Source of the DNA: Deferribacteraceae bacterium V6Fe1
GTDB taxonomy: Bacteria > Chrysiogenota > Deferribacteres > Deferribacterales > Deferrivibrionaceae
Length of the DNA: 64,000 bases
Assembly: GCA_022813675.1 (NCBI GenBank)
Contig: CP063375.1
Coordinates: 1,624,001 to 1,688,000, forward strand
Direction: 5' to 3'
The notes beneath the pieces are model-generated. The model did not search any database, was not told the DNA's origin, and saw only the letters and a program-made list of their open reading frames with translations. A program made the position numbers and the translations under genes. Below, one piece after another: positions 33,051-43,400 of the stretch. Numbering within the stretch: position 1 is the first letter of the stretch; each line of letters opens with the position of its first letter.

Positions 33051-34751
33051 TCAATTTTGCCTTTCATACAATTTAATTTCAAATGTATTGCCATGAAATT
33101 CATTTTTATAAACATTGATATTTCCGTGGTATAAACCTGTGATATGTTTTACGATGGAAAGACCAAGCCCTGTGCCTGCATTGGCTTTATTTCTTGATTT
33201 TGAGCCAGTGTAAAACCGCTCAAAAATTCTTTCCTTTTCACTTTCAGGGATAGCAGGTCCGAAATCTGAAACCTTTACTGTTATTTCCTCCCCATTCTTG
33301 GATATTTCAGCAATTACCTTTTGTCCATTAGAATATTTTATTGCGTTGTCCAGCAAATTTTTAAGAAGGCTCTGTAAGTGTTCGTATTCAATATTTACGG
33401 TAGTTGTTTCAAAATTTAATTCGATATCTTTACGTGATTCCGAGTAGAATTCCTTGATATCGCTTTTAAAAGTTGCAAGGTCTACCGGCTCGATTACTGT
33501 AAAATTATCCCCGATTGTTTCTAACTTGTGAAGCTTTATAATGTCTTCAATAAGATTATTTAATCTGATAGAAGAGTCATAAATTTTTTTTGAAAATTTG
33601 TTTAGTGTTGGTCTATCCAAATCACTATTTTCTACAATGGTTTCCGCATAGCTTAAAATCATTGCGACAGGGGTTTTGAGTTCGTGAGATATGTTTCCGA
33701 CAAGCTCTGTTTTGAATGTTTCATACGATATCTTTTCCGATATATCTTTAATTACTATCAGCTTATAGTCTTCAATCGTCTTAACATATACCTCCACAAC
33801 TAAGTTTTTATATTTTTCTACAATTATATTATTTTCGAAAAGATTGCTTATTTTTCTGAAAAAGTTTATTGTTTCCATATCGGAGCTAAGGTTAAGTAAA
33901 TTTTTATTTAATCCTTTAATATCAAACATTTTTACGGCTGATTCATTTATATGCAGCAGTTCGTTTTTTTGGTTCAAAAGCATTATAGATTCGTTCATTA
34001 TGGAAAGTATAAAGTTTAGTCTTTGTTCTGAGTCAGCAAGCTCTTTTTGTTTATTTAGCATTATATGGTAAATTTTATATATTAATGAAGATATTCTTGA
34101 CATTGTTTTATCTTTAAAGTCTGGGAAATGGATAACTTTTTCCCCTTTTTCAATATGATCGGCAATATAATCAAGCTTTTGAACCGGTACACTTATTAAT
34201 TTGGCCAGATAAAGTGCAATTATTAAAATGGCAAGTATTAATAAGATAATAAAATTGATAAACGGTAAGGTAAACTTTTCTGAAAAGTCTGTCAAAAATT
34301 CAAACGGGTAAGCTATTCTGATAATTTTATCGTCGATTGTTTTGGCATAATAGATTAGACTCTTGTTAATTGTGTTGCTGTATCTTTGATAGCTTCCGAC
34401 CCCTTTTAACAGTGCAGCCCTTACTTCAGGTCTGTTTAGGTGATTATCAAGATTTTTTATCTCCTCATATTTTACGCTGTTATCAAGGAGCACTTTTCCC
34501 GACATTTTATCAATGATTGTAATTCTGATTAACGATTTTTTATAAAGTGTCGCTAACTTTTCATAAGTTTGTTTATTCAAATTATGTATGTCCAAATCGT
34601 TTGTTATTAGTGCCAAATTTGTCTCAAGCTCAGCTTCTATCTGTTCTGTTGAGAGTTTTTTAATTTTTTGAGTTGTAAAATAGAATCCCGTAAAAATTAC
34701 AAGGAATATAGGGAGAGAAATGATGAGAAAAACTTTTAAAAAAGATTTCAT
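33051..34751 (-). CDS. phoR: Phosphate sensor histidine kinase PhoR
   Basis: PhoR is a membrane histidine kinase that phosphorylates PhoB when phosphate is low. It has two membrane helices (about residues 5-26 and 165-188) around a 135-residue periplasmic domain, then a HAMP-like linker and a PAS domain (about 245-330). The HisKA domain has the phospho-acceptor His in GNISHELKTPVAMILSYAET near residue 355. The HATPase domain has LLDNAIKYSNG (N box), VSDFGPAIPESEKERIFERF (G1) and NAGTGLGLSIVKHI (G2). At 566 residues it is longer than E. coli PhoR because of the periplasmic domain. It overlaps phoB by one base. Confidence 0.9.
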   Translation of the reverse strand: MKSFLKVFLIISLPIFLVIFTGFYFTTQKIKKLSTEQIEAELETNLALITNDLDIHNLNKQTYEKLATLYKKSLIRITIIDKMSGKVLLDNSVKYEEIKNLDNHLNRPEVRAALLKGVGSYQRYSNTINKSLIYYAKTIDDKIIRIAYPFEFLTDFSEKFTLPFINFIILLILAILIIALYLAKLISVPVQKLDYIADHIEKGEKVIHFPDFKDKTMSRISSLIYKIYHIMLNKQKELADSEQRLNFILSIMNESIMLLNQKNELLHINESAVKMFDIKGLNKNLLNLSSDMETINFFRKISNLFENNIIVEKYKNLVVEVYVKTIEDYKLIVIKDISEKISYETFKTELVGNISHELKTPVAMILSYAETIVENSDLDRPTLNKFSKKIYDSSIRLNNLIEDIIKLHKLETIGDNFTVIEPVDLATFKSDIKEFYSESRKDIELNFETTTVNIEYEHLQSLLKNLLDNAIKYSNGQKVIAEISKNGEEITVKVSDFGPAIPESEKERIFERFYTGSKSRNKANAGTGLGLSIVKHITGLYHGNINVYKNEFHGNTFEIKLYERQN

Positions 34752-35422
34752 TATTCTACCTTATAGCCGACTTTTGGGACAGATTTGATTATATCCCCTT
34801 TACTTTTTAATTTTTTTCTAAGGGATGAAATGTGGGAATCAACTGTCCTCGTATATACATCGGCATCATACCCCCAGATATTCGTTAGTAGCTGATTTCT
34901 GGTAAACACCCTTTTCGGATTTGATATAAGAAGTTGTAAAAGTTCAAATTCTTTTAAAGTAAGCTCGATTTGTTCACCCTCTATTTTTGCAACTCTAAGT
35001 GATTTATCCAGCTCTATTCCGTTATAGGTAACCATATTGGAATCAATAACAGATTTCCTTTTTAAAATAACTTTAATCTTTGCCATCAATATCTTTATGC
35101 TAAACGGTTTGGTAATAAAGTCTTCAGCACCACTTTCAAGGGCACCAACAATATCACTCTCTGAATTTTTGGCAGAAACAATAATGACCGGTATGAGCCT
35201 AAACATCGAATTGCTTTTGATAAGTTTTAAAAATTGTTGTCCCTTAAGCCCTGGAAGCATTAGGTCTAAAAGAATTATATCTGGAATAAACTCCTCGAGT
35301 ATCATAAGTCCGTAATTGGCGTCTTGGACTGCTTCTACTTGAAACCCCTCTCTTTCAAGATTGAATTTAAGAATCTCTCTCAAATCTTCTTCATCTTCGA
35401 TGATAAGTACTTTACTGCTCAT
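34751..35422 (-). CDS. phoB: Response regulator PhoB
   Basis: The OmpR/PhoB-class regulator has a receiver domain (VLIIEDEEDLREILKFNLER, phospho-acceptor Asp in PDIILLDLMLPGLKG near residue 52, VSAKNSESD, Lys in DFITKPFS near 102) and a winged helix (LTLKEFELLQLLISNP, TVDSHISSLRKKLKSKG). The length is 223 residues. Its place between phoU and phoR, facing pstSCAB, makes PhoB the natural binder of the two 11-bp-phased boxes. It overlaps phoU by 11 bp. Confidence 0.94.
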   Translation of the reverse strand: MSSKVLIIEDEEDLREILKFNLEREGFQVEAVQDANYGLMILEEFIPDIILLDLMLPGLKGQQFLKLIKSNSMFRLIPVIIVSAKNSESDIVGALESGAEDFITKPFSIKILMAKIKVILKRKSVIDSNMVTYNGIELDKSLRVAKIEGEQIELTLKEFELLQLLISNPKRVFTRNQLLTNIWGYDADVYTRTVDSHISSLRKKLKSKGDIIKSVPKVGYKVE

Positions 35423-36092
35423 AACTCTCCATTATCTCATTAATATTTTTATGTTTTATATTTTTGCCCGTATTCATAAAATAGACCATTTCGCAAATAT
35501 TTGTAGAGTGATCAGCAATCCTTTCAATACTTCTAACTATAAACATCAGTGAAATTGCCACACTTGTTTTTCTGATATCTTCTGCGATATAGGTCAATAG
35601 TTCTCTTAATATCTGTTTGTGCAGGTTATCTATAATGTCATCCTGTTTGATTGTCGTTAAAGCAAGCGTAACATCTCTATTGAAAAAAGCCGAAAGAGAA
35701 GATTGAATCATTTCCATAGTTATTTTTGCCATGCGAGGGAGGTCTATATATGGCTTTATGGGTGGATATTGATTAATATTTCTAACCTCTTTGGCGATAT
35801 CTACACAATGGTCACCTATCCTTTCCAAATCGACGATTATTCTCAAAACCGTTGTAATATATCTTAAATCTATCGCTTTTGGCTCGTAGAGTGCAAGTAT
35901 GGTTAGGCATTTTTCATCAATTGATGAATCAATGATATCTACTTCGTCATCCATCTTTATGACCTCTTCTGCAAGGGGCGTATTTGCCTCTACTAAAGAC
36001 TGCATAGATTTCTCAAGCATTTGAGTTACTTTTCCACTCATTTCTGCCAGCTGAGCTTTGATTTCCAATATTTCATGCTCTAATTTTTTCAT
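35412..36092 (-). CDS. phoU: Phosphate signalling protein PhoU
   Basis: PhoU links the Pst importer to PhoR and shuts the regulon down when phosphate is plentiful. The 226-residue helical protein carries two PhoU repeats with DDEVDIIDSSIDEKCLTILA, LRIIVDLERIGDHCVDIAKE (about residues 85-104) and a second copy FIVRSIERIADHSTNICEMV. The E/DxxxD metal-binding positions look intact. GAGGT precedes the ATG. Its promoter carries its own four-repeat Pho box, so phoU-phoB-phoR is probably self-induced. Confidence 0.94.
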   Translation of the reverse strand: MKKLEHEILEIKAQLAEMSGKVTQMLEKSMQSLVEANTPLAEEVIKMDDEVDIIDSSIDEKCLTILALYEPKAIDLRYITTVLRIIVDLERIGDHCVDIAKEVRNINQYPPIKPYIDLPRMAKITMEMIQSSLSAFFNRDVTLALTTIKQDDIIDNLHKQILRELLTYIAEDIRKTSVAISLMFIVRSIERIADHSTNICEMVYFMNTGKNIKHKNINEIMESYEQ

Positions 36093-36147
36093 ACAAACCT
36101 CTTTTCATATAAATAATACATTCTCTAAGGAAGTTTTAAAAGTGAAA

Positions 36148-36186
36148 TGATTAGAAAGTGTGAAGGTTTTGTAAAATAGTTGTAAA
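36148..36186 (-). promoter_or_regulatory. Pho box upstream of phoU: four 11-bp-phased repeats
   Basis: Reading the minus strand: TTTACA (36186-36181), TTTACA (36175-36170), TTCACA (36164-36159), TAATCA (36153-36148), each 11 bp apart. The first two repeats are identical to those before pstS; the last is degenerate. This implies autoregulation of phoU-phoB-phoR. Confidence 0.8.
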
Positions 36187-36204
36187 ATTGTAGCTGATAA
36201 AAAG

Positions 36205-36230
36205 AAAAGGGGTAATGGCATACCCCTTTT
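36205..36230 (-). terminator. Intrinsic terminator after the parvulin gene
   Basis: On the minus strand AAAAGGGGTA-TGCCAT-TACCCCTTTT is followed by CTTTTT, 10 bp past the stop of the parvulin gene. It separates it from the phoU promoter. Confidence 0.85.
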
Positions 36231-36239
36231 GGAATTTAA

Positions 36240-37172
36240 TTATTTTGCGTATTCTATTTTTGCTGACAATCTGTTTTTTTCGATTATATCGTCAAGTAGC
36301 TTTTTAGTTTTTTCTGAAACAATAATATTTTTTACATCGTCTTTTACTTCTTCGTAAGTAAGCTGTTTTTCAGGCTTCTTGTCGGTAACTTTTAAAATAT
36401 GATATCCGAATCTTGATTTAAAAGGCTTTGAAATTTCGTCTTTATTCATTTTAAAAGCCACATCTTCAAACTCTTGTACCATTTTACCTCTGGTAAAATA
36501 ACCCAAATCGCCACCTTGCTGAGCTGAGCCGTCTTCGGAATACTTTTTTGCAGCTTCTGCAAAATCGAGCCCGCCTTGAATTTCTTTGTAAATTTTATTG
36601 ATTGTTTCTTCAGCCTTTTTTTCATCTTTATCATTAGTCAAAATAATAATGTGAGATGCTCTAACCTGCTCTTGCTGTTTAAATTGTGCTTTATTTTGTT
36701 CGTAAAATTCCTTCATCTCCTTATCGCTGACCTTAACTTTTTCCGATTGTGATTTCACAAAATCTTGAAGAATAATATTTTTGCCGATATTGTCTTTGAT
36801 TTCCTTTTCAGTCAATCCTCTGTCATTAAGATATTTTTGAAAATCTTGTTCATTTTTAAAGTTTTTCTTGATTTTTTCATACTCTTCATCAATGGATTTT
36901 TTTATATTCCCTTTTACGTTGTTTTGAGCAGACATATATAGAAGTTCCCTTTTGATGAGGTTTTCCAGTATACTTTTTTTGAGGGCTACTACTTGTGGGT
37001 CTTGCATATTAAGGCTTGACGGCATGATACCTTGTCTCATTAGCATATTGCCAAATACACCGTCAACTTCGCTGCTGTCTATTTTAACCTTGCCGTTTAT
37101 TGTGGCAAGAGTTTGAGCAAAAATAGCAGTAGTTATAGTTAAGAACATCAAAGTTAAAAAAATCTTTTTCAT
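36240..37172 (-). CDS. Periplasmic parvulin-type peptidyl-prolyl isomerase
   Basis: The 310-residue protein has a signal peptide (IFLTLMFLTITTAIFAQ) and an N-terminal SurA-like chaperone helix region (residues 20-165). A parvulin domain lies around residues 168-265, with RASHIIILTNDKDEKKAEET, FAEAAKKYSEDGSAQQGGDL, GYFTRGKMVQEFEDVAFKM and RFGYHILKVTDKKP. It probably folds outer-membrane or exported proteins. The single parvulin domain makes it PrsA/PpiC-like rather than a full SurA. It is transcribed alone, with a good terminator. Confidence 0.9.
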   Translation of the reverse strand: MKKIFLTLMFLTITTAIFAQTLATINGKVKIDSSEVDGVFGNMLMRQGIMPSSLNMQDPQVVALKKSILENLIKRELLYMSAQNNVKGNIKKSIDEEYEKIKKNFKNEQDFQKYLNDRGLTEKEIKDNIGKNIILQDFVKSQSEKVKVSDKEMKEFYEQNKAQFKQQEQVRASHIIILTNDKDEKKAEETINKIYKEIQGGLDFAEAAKKYSEDGSAQQGGDLGYFTRGKMVQEFEDVAFKMNKDEISKPFKSRFGYHILKVTDKKPEKQLTYEEVKDDVKNIIVSEKTKKLLDDIIEKNRLSAKIEYAK

Positions 37173-37202
37173 AAATACATCTCCTTATTATTTCATATAT
37201 AA

Positions 37203-37230
37203 TTGATTTTGGTTCAATATAGAGTATAAT
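37203..37230 (+). promoter_or_regulatory. Promoter of the radical SAM gene
   Basis: TTGATT (37203-37208), 16 bp, TATAAT (37225-37230), 29 bp before the ATG, with AAAAGG as Shine-Dalgarno. Confidence 0.65.
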
Positions 37231-37259
37231 AGATTTAAAAGCAATTAAAAGGTTCATAA

Positions 37260-38150
37260 ATGAGATATTATAGCTTAAATAATTATTATAGAAACAGGTA
37301 TGGCGGAAAAGTCAGAAAAATTTCCATTGATGCGGGTTTTACATGCCCAAATCGAGACGGAGCAAAAGGGGTAGGGGGATGTATTTATTGCGATGTGAAC
37401 TCTTTTGTTCATGTTCCAAAAGGCGAAATAGCTAGGCAAGTAGGAATTCAAATCGAAAAATTAAATAATAGAGGGGTAGATAAGTTTACCCTCTATTTCC
37501 AATCGTATTCAAATACCTATGGAAAAATTGAAGATATCGTTGCAAAGATTGATGAAGCTCTTATTGATGACAGAATAGTTGAGATTGCCATCGGTACGAG
37601 ACCTGACGTAGTTGAAAATCAAAAACTTGAAGAAATTAAAAGAAGATATTCGGATTATGATGTAGTTTTTGAACTTGGTTTACAATCAATACACAACACT
37701 ACATTAAATTTGATAAACAGGGGGCATACCTTTGAAGATTTTGATGATGCCGTTAATAGAGTTAAAAGTTTTGGTTTTAAGGTTTGTGCACATGTGATTT
37801 TGGGTTTGCCCTTTGAAACAAAGCAAATGATGCTTGAAACTGTCAAATACTTATCGGATAAAAAAGTAGATTTTGTCAAATTTCACCATCTCCACGTTTT
37901 AAAAGGGACAAAGCTTGAAAATATGTTTGTTGATAAAAAATTTAAACTTCTTGGCGAGGATGAGTATATTGAAATACTTTCAGATGCAATTAAAATTTTG
38001 GATAGAGATATAGTTATTTCAAGGCTTGTGGGGGATTCACCAAAAGAGATTACGGTAGCCCCAAATTGGCCTGAAAGTAAGTTAATATTTCTTAACAAAT
38101 TGAATAATTATTTAGAGACAAACGATATTTATCAGGGTAAAGGGGATTAA
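37260..38150 (+). CDS. Radical SAM protein, YhcC/TIGR01212 family
   Basis: The family marker RYGGKVRKISIDAGFTCPNR is followed by the cluster cysteines (CPNRDG...GGCIYCD, a C-X(n)-C-X2-C arrangement around residues 29-44). FYFQSYSNTYG-like LYFQSYSNTYG, IGTRPDVV, LGLQSIHNTTLNLINRGHT and HVILGLPFETKQMM follow. The enzyme would use a [4Fe-4S] cluster and SAM for a radical reaction; the substrate of YhcC proteins was not known to me. Length is 296 residues. The next gene starts one base after its stop. Confidence 0.9.
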   Translation: MRYYSLNNYYRNRYGGKVRKISIDAGFTCPNRDGAKGVGGCIYCDVNSFVHVPKGEIARQVGIQIEKLNNRGVDKFTLYFQSYSNTYGKIEDIVAKIDEALIDDRIVEIAIGTRPDVVENQKLEEIKRRYSDYDVVFELGLQSIHNTTLNLINRGHTFEDFDDAVNRVKSFGFKVCAHVILGLPFETKQMMLETVKYLSDKKVDFVKFHHLHVLKGTKLENMFVDKKFKLLGEDEYIEILSDAIKILDRDIVISRLVGDSPKEITVAPNWPESKLIFLNKLNNYLETNDIYQGKGD

Positions 38151-38151
38151 T

Positions 38152-39558
38152 TTGCCGCATATTTTTACGATACTACTGGAATATTTCAGTTTAATCTTAA
38201 CAATATTTTTGGTACTTGTGGTTTTATCTAACAGAAAAGAGGCAAGGGCGACTTTAGCCTGGGTTATATTGATAATTTTTTTGCCGTATTTCGGAGCAAT
38301 TCTCTATTTGATTTTTGGAAATCCAAGACTTAAGATGATTGAGCGAAAACTCAAAAGAAAAACAGACATAAGATATTCAATAACCAGTGAAGTTACCGAT
38401 GAATACAAAAATTGCATGATAGGAAATCAAGTGACCAAAATTAATGATATTCATCCTTATTTGTGCTCAAACCTTGAGTTTTTAAACAGTGCATCGATTA
38501 AATATACAAAACTTGCCGAGGACATTCTCATGGCAAAAGACTATATTTTGCTTGAGTATTATGTTTTCAGACAGGATGAGACGGGTAAGTTTTTTTTAAA
38601 TCTTTTGACAAAAAAGCTAAAAGATGGAGTCAAGGTATATCTTTTATATGACGGTGTGGGAGCAATCGGTTTGACTCTGAAACAGACTCTGAAAAAATTT
38701 AGGGATAACGGCGGTAAGGCTGCGGCATTTTTATCCCCTTTTAATGTTAAATTTTTTACGAGGGTAAATTTTAGAAATCACCGTAAAATTGCAATTATTG
38801 ACGGGAAAATTTGTTATTTGGGCGGGATAAATATCGGCAATGAATATATAGGTGACCTTTTGAAAGGCTCGGATTGGATTGATGCCCATATAAGATTTTC
38901 AGGGGAAGCGGTTGTGTCTGTGCTGGAGCTATTTGTTGAAGATTGGTTTTTTACGACAGGGGAGGATATCAGTGACGTTATCAAAAGGCCTGAATTAAAT
39001 ATGAAAGGGGATACATCTGTTCATTTGTTGCCTTCAGGTCCTAATGAGGAGTTGTCAATGATATACAGCTCTTTATTTGCTTTAATCAGCGGTGCGAAAA
39101 AGAATATAAATATTTTGACACCATACCTTGTCCCTGATGAGCCTATACTTGAGCTATTAAAATTTACAGCACGAAAAGGGGTGGAAATTAACATTGTTTG
39201 TCCTGGAAAAAATAATCACCCTTTTGTGGCAGCTGCAGGTAGGTCTTATTATGAAGATTTGCTTAAAAATGGCGTAAGTATTTATGAGACATCTAATACA
39301 ATGTTACATGCAAAGATTATCACCGTAGATGACAGGATTACGCTTATAGGGTCTGCAAATATCGATTACAGAAGTTTTAAACTAAATTTTGAGCTTAGTG
39401 CACTTGTTTACAAAGAGCGATTTACTGAAAATGTTTTGCGGTTTATTGAGAAATATAAAGCTGAAAGCATGTTGATATCAACAGAAAGTATAAAAAATAA
39501 AAAGATGCACCTTAAAATTTACGAAAGTATATGCCGCACACTATCACCTGTTTTGTAA
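38152..39558 (+). CDS. cls: Cardiolipin synthase
   Basis: The enzyme joins phosphatidylglycerols (or related lipids) to form cardiolipin at the inner membrane. Two N-terminal helices (YFSLILTIFLVLVVL, ATLAWVILIIFLPYFGAILY) precede two HKD phospholipase-D motifs: NHRKIAIIDGKICYLGG near residue 204 and LHAKIITVDDRITLIGSAN near residue 383. The length (468 residues) is normal. A TTG start at 38152 is used, one base after the previous stop. Its end overlaps the convergent rarD end by 15 bp. Confidence 0.92.
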   Translation: MPHIFTILLEYFSLILTIFLVLVVLSNRKEARATLAWVILIIFLPYFGAILYLIFGNPRLKMIERKLKRKTDIRYSITSEVTDEYKNCMIGNQVTKINDIHPYLCSNLEFLNSASIKYTKLAEDILMAKDYILLEYYVFRQDETGKFFLNLLTKKLKDGVKVYLLYDGVGAIGLTLKQTLKKFRDNGGKAAAFLSPFNVKFFTRVNFRNHRKIAIIDGKICYLGGINIGNEYIGDLLKGSDWIDAHIRFSGEAVVSVLELFVEDWFFTTGEDISDVIKRPELNMKGDTSVHLLPSGPNEELSMIYSSLFALISGAKKNINILTPYLVPDEPILELLKFTARKGVEINIVCPGKNNHPFVAAAGRSYYEDLLKNGVSIYETSNTMLHAKIITVDDRITLIGSANIDYRSFKLNFELSALVYKERFTENVLRFIEKYKAESMLISTESIKNKKMHLKIYESICRTLSPVL

Positions 39559-40440
39559 ATAATGATTTTTTCTGTATTCAGCCAAAATAGAAGTTGATGA
39601 GAATAAGGCGACTGCAATCCAAATTAAAATAAAAGCGAAAAGGTGGTAAATCGAAAATTCTTCTTTGAATATAAAAACCCCCAGCAAAAAGTTTATTGTC
39701 GGGCCAATATATTGAAGCATACCTACGGTGGAAAGATTTATATTTCTAACTGCCTGAGCGAATAAAAGAAGTGGTGTAGATGTAACTACCCCGGCACCAA
39801 TAAGCAAAAACTTATAAAAAGGGCTTAATATCAAAAAGTTGTTAGTACTATTGTTGGTAAGATACAAAAAGTAGAAGCCTGCAGGAATAATTAATAGGAT
39901 TGTCTCAACCTGAAGCCCCATAATAGGCCCAAGATTTGAGATTTTTCTTAAAGCTCCGTAAATTGCAAAACTTAATGAAAGCGTAACTGCTATCCAAGGG
40001 AATCTGCCATATCCAAAAGTTAAAATAAGTACACCAAATGTAGCTGTAATTATCGCAGCAATTTGAGTCCTTGTCAGTGTTTCTTTGAAAAACACTTTAC
40101 CTATCAATACGCTTATAAGCGGATTAATATAATATCCCAAACTTGATTCAATAACATAATTGTTATTAACCGCCCAAATGTAAAGTAGCCAATTGCCACC
40201 TACAAAGAGACCGCTTAAAATAGAAATTTTGAGATTTTTAAGTTTGAAAGCACTCAAAAATTCTTTTAATCTTTTTTGAAAGAGAATTATGATGAACAAA
40301 AATATTGTCGACCATATAATTCTATGGGTTAATATTTCAAATGCGGGGACAACCTTTAAAAGTTTCCAATATAAAGGGAGAAACCCCCATATCAAAAATG
40401 CTCCGATTGCAGAAATGAGTCCGCTTGTCTTATTATTCAT
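39544..40440 (-). CDS. rarD: RarD-type EamA transporter
   Basis: RarD proteins are ten-helix DMT-superfamily permeases; the substrate is not settled. The N-terminal GLISAIGAFLIWGFLPLYWK and LTHRIIWSTIF are typical, with WLLYIWAVNNNYVIESSLGY and LLFAQAVRNINLSTVGMLQY following. The length is 298 residues. It overlaps the RND gene by 4 bp and is probably translated with the pump, though no functional link is known. Confidence 0.9.
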   Translation of the reverse strand: MNNKTSGLISAIGAFLIWGFLPLYWKLLKVVPAFEILTHRIIWSTIFLFIIILFQKRLKEFLSAFKLKNLKISILSGLFVGGNWLLYIWAVNNNYVIESSLGYYINPLISVLIGKVFFKETLTRTQIAAIITATFGVLILTFGYGRFPWIAVTLSLSFAIYGALRKISNLGPIMGLQVETILLIIPAGFYFLYLTNNSTNNFLILSPFYKFLLIGAGVVTSTPLLLFAQAVRNINLSTVGMLQYIGPTINFLLGVFIFKEEFSIYHLFAFILIWIAVALFSSTSILAEYRKNHYLQNR

Positions 40441-43400
40441 CTGAAAATTTTCTTAAGAAAATGTTTTATATCTTCCAATACAATGTATAACGAAGGGACG
40501 AAGACAAGTGTAATCATTGTTGCAAAAAGAATTCCAAACCCGAGAGAAATAGCCATTGGGATTAAAAATCTTGCTTGTCTTGATGTCTCAAAAATCATAG
40601 GCATAAGTCCAAAAAAGGTTGTAAGCGTAGTCAGCATAATAGGTCTAAACCTTTGCACACCTGCTTCAACCACTGCCTTATATGGATACAGCCCGTCTTT
40701 TATCTTATTGTTTGCAAGGTCAATTAATACAAGTGAATCATTAACGACTACGCCCGAGAGAGCTACTATGCCCATTATACTTATTAGACTTAAAGAATAA
40801 CCCATTATAATGTGCCCTATTACAGCCCCTATTATACCAAATGGTATACTTATCATTATGATAGCCGGCTGAAAATAACTTTTGAAAGGGATTGCAAGTA
40901 CAACGTAAATACCTAACAGTGCAAACAGTAATCCTCTAAAAAGTGCATTGGTACTTTCTCTTCTGTCTGCTTCTTTACCTTCAAGGCTAAAAGTAAGCCC
41001 TTGATATTTTTCAGTTAATTTTGGAAATATTTTTGTTTTTATTTCAGAGATAATCTCCTGAGCCCTTTTTTGCGGTGTAACATCAGCTGATACGGTTACG
41101 ACCCTTTTATTGTCAGTCCTGTTAATTGAAGTATATGCCCTTGAATATTTAACATTTGCTATCTCCTTTACAGGTACCTCTTCACCCGTAGGGGTTTTAA
41201 TAATCATATTTTCAAATATATTAAGGTTTTCTCTGTCATTTTTACTCAGTCTTACTGTAATTTTAAGTTCATTCCGTCCTCTTTGCTGTGTTATAGCCTC
41301 ATTACCGTAATATCTGTTTCTTAACTCCCTTGCGATATAATTTGGTGTTATGCCAAGCATATAAGCAAGAGGCTTGAGTGTAATATCAATCTGTTTTTTA
41401 CCAAGAGTAAAACCATCATCTATATCAGATACAATAGGGTATTCTTCAAGGGCTTTTGCTAACTCTTTTGCGGCCAGGTTTAATGTGGCAGTGTCTCTAT
41501 GGCTGAGCTGAACGCTAAGTGCCGAGCCTGAGCCCGGGCCGCCAAAGTCTGAAGCAAATTTTAAATTTTCAAGCCCCGGAATATTTCCAATTTGCTTTCT
41601 TAACTTTTCAACAAGTTCATAAGTGTTTATAGGTCTGACATCCGGCGGGGTAAGTAAAATTTGAATCCAAAAGGTATTGTTGTTTACATATGTTAATGTT
41701 CCGGTGTGAAGCTTTTCTCCGCCGTTTTCAGCAATTACTTTTGAAGATTTTTTAAGGATATAATCCCTTACTTTTAAGGTATCTTCTACGGGAGCATCAA
41801 GAGGAAGTGTGCCGCTGATATATGCAAAGTCAGACTCCACCTTTGGGAATAAGGTAAATCCTAATCTGCCTGATTTAACATATGTGAGAAATATTACTAA
41901 TACGCAAATACCTAATACTATTGTAACGTATCTGTATTTAAGTGCCAAAATAACAGATGGTCTGTATGTCTTGTTAATAAATTTAACAAAACCGTTACTG
42001 AATTTTTGTTGAAATTTGCTAAAATATTTAAGGAATATGTTTTTTGGTTCGTCCTTTTGATGCCCTATATGAGCTGGTAGGATAAAAATAGATTCAATCA
42101 ATGAGATTGCAAAAACTGTAATTACTACTGCCGGGATATTTACAAATATTTTACCCATTACTCCCGGTATGAAAAACATTGGCAAAAAAGCAATAATATT
42201 TGTCAGGACACTGAAAACGACAGGGAAGGCAATCTCTTTTGCACCCTTAATGGCTGCATCCATGAAGCTCATACCGCTTTGTCTGTAGTAATAAATATTT
42301 TCACCTACCACAATTGCATCGTCCACAACTATACCGAGGGAAATTATATAAGCAAAAAGACTTACCATATTCAAACTTACATCAAAGGATGGTAAAAAAA
42401 GGAATGAGCCTAAAAAAGAGATTGGTATCCCTAAAGTAACCCAGAAAGCAAGCCGCAATTCCAAAAATAGGGTAAGTAGAATGAATACAAGGGCAAGTCC
42501 TAAGTAACCGTTTTTTAATAGAAGATTTATTCTTTGTTTGTATATGTCTGACCTGTCATCTGTGTAATCTATGTAAATCCCTTTTGGAAGTTCGAGCTTT
42601 AATTTTTCAATAATATTTTTAACTGCATCAGCTACTTGTATAGGGGTTTGCTTGCCTACACGATATACTTTGATACCTATGGCAGGCATTCCGTTATAAT
42701 TTAAAAATATGTCATTTTCGTAAAAGCTGTCTTGAATTGTCGCTATATCTTTTAAATAAACTATTGAACCGTCAGCATTATATTTTATAGGTATATCTCT
42801 GAAGTCTTCAGCAAAATATTTTTTACCTTTAGACCTTAATAGGATTTCACCGCTTTTTGTCTTGATGCTGCCGGCGGGTACATCTTTTGAGTTGGTGGAT
42901 ATGGCTGTTGCAACATCACTTATGTTTAGGTTGTATTTTCTGAGAGTTTCAAGGTCGATATCTATTTTTATTTCAAGAGGCTTTTCCCCCAGAAGCTCAA
43001 CCATAGTAATATTTTCGTCTTTTAAAAGCTCATCACGAATTAATTCTGTATAATTTCTGAGAACTTTGTCATCGACGTTGCCATATATTATGGGTGTAAT
43101 GACTCGGCTGCTGCGAGATGGAATTTCTACGACCGGTTTTTCAACATCTTCCGCAAAGGTTGTAATTCTGTCCACGGCATTTTTTACATCTTCGTAGATT
43201 CTTTGTAATTGTTTTGTTTCCACTGCTTCAATACTTATTGTTGCAGACCCTTCATTTGCCGTGGAATTGACTTTTTTAATTCCTTCAATATCTTGAATGG
43301 CTTCCTCTATGGGTAGCACTACCCCTTGCTCTACCTCTTCAGGGCTTGCACCGGGATATGCAACGGTAACTCTGACTTCATCAAGGTCAAATTGAGGAAA

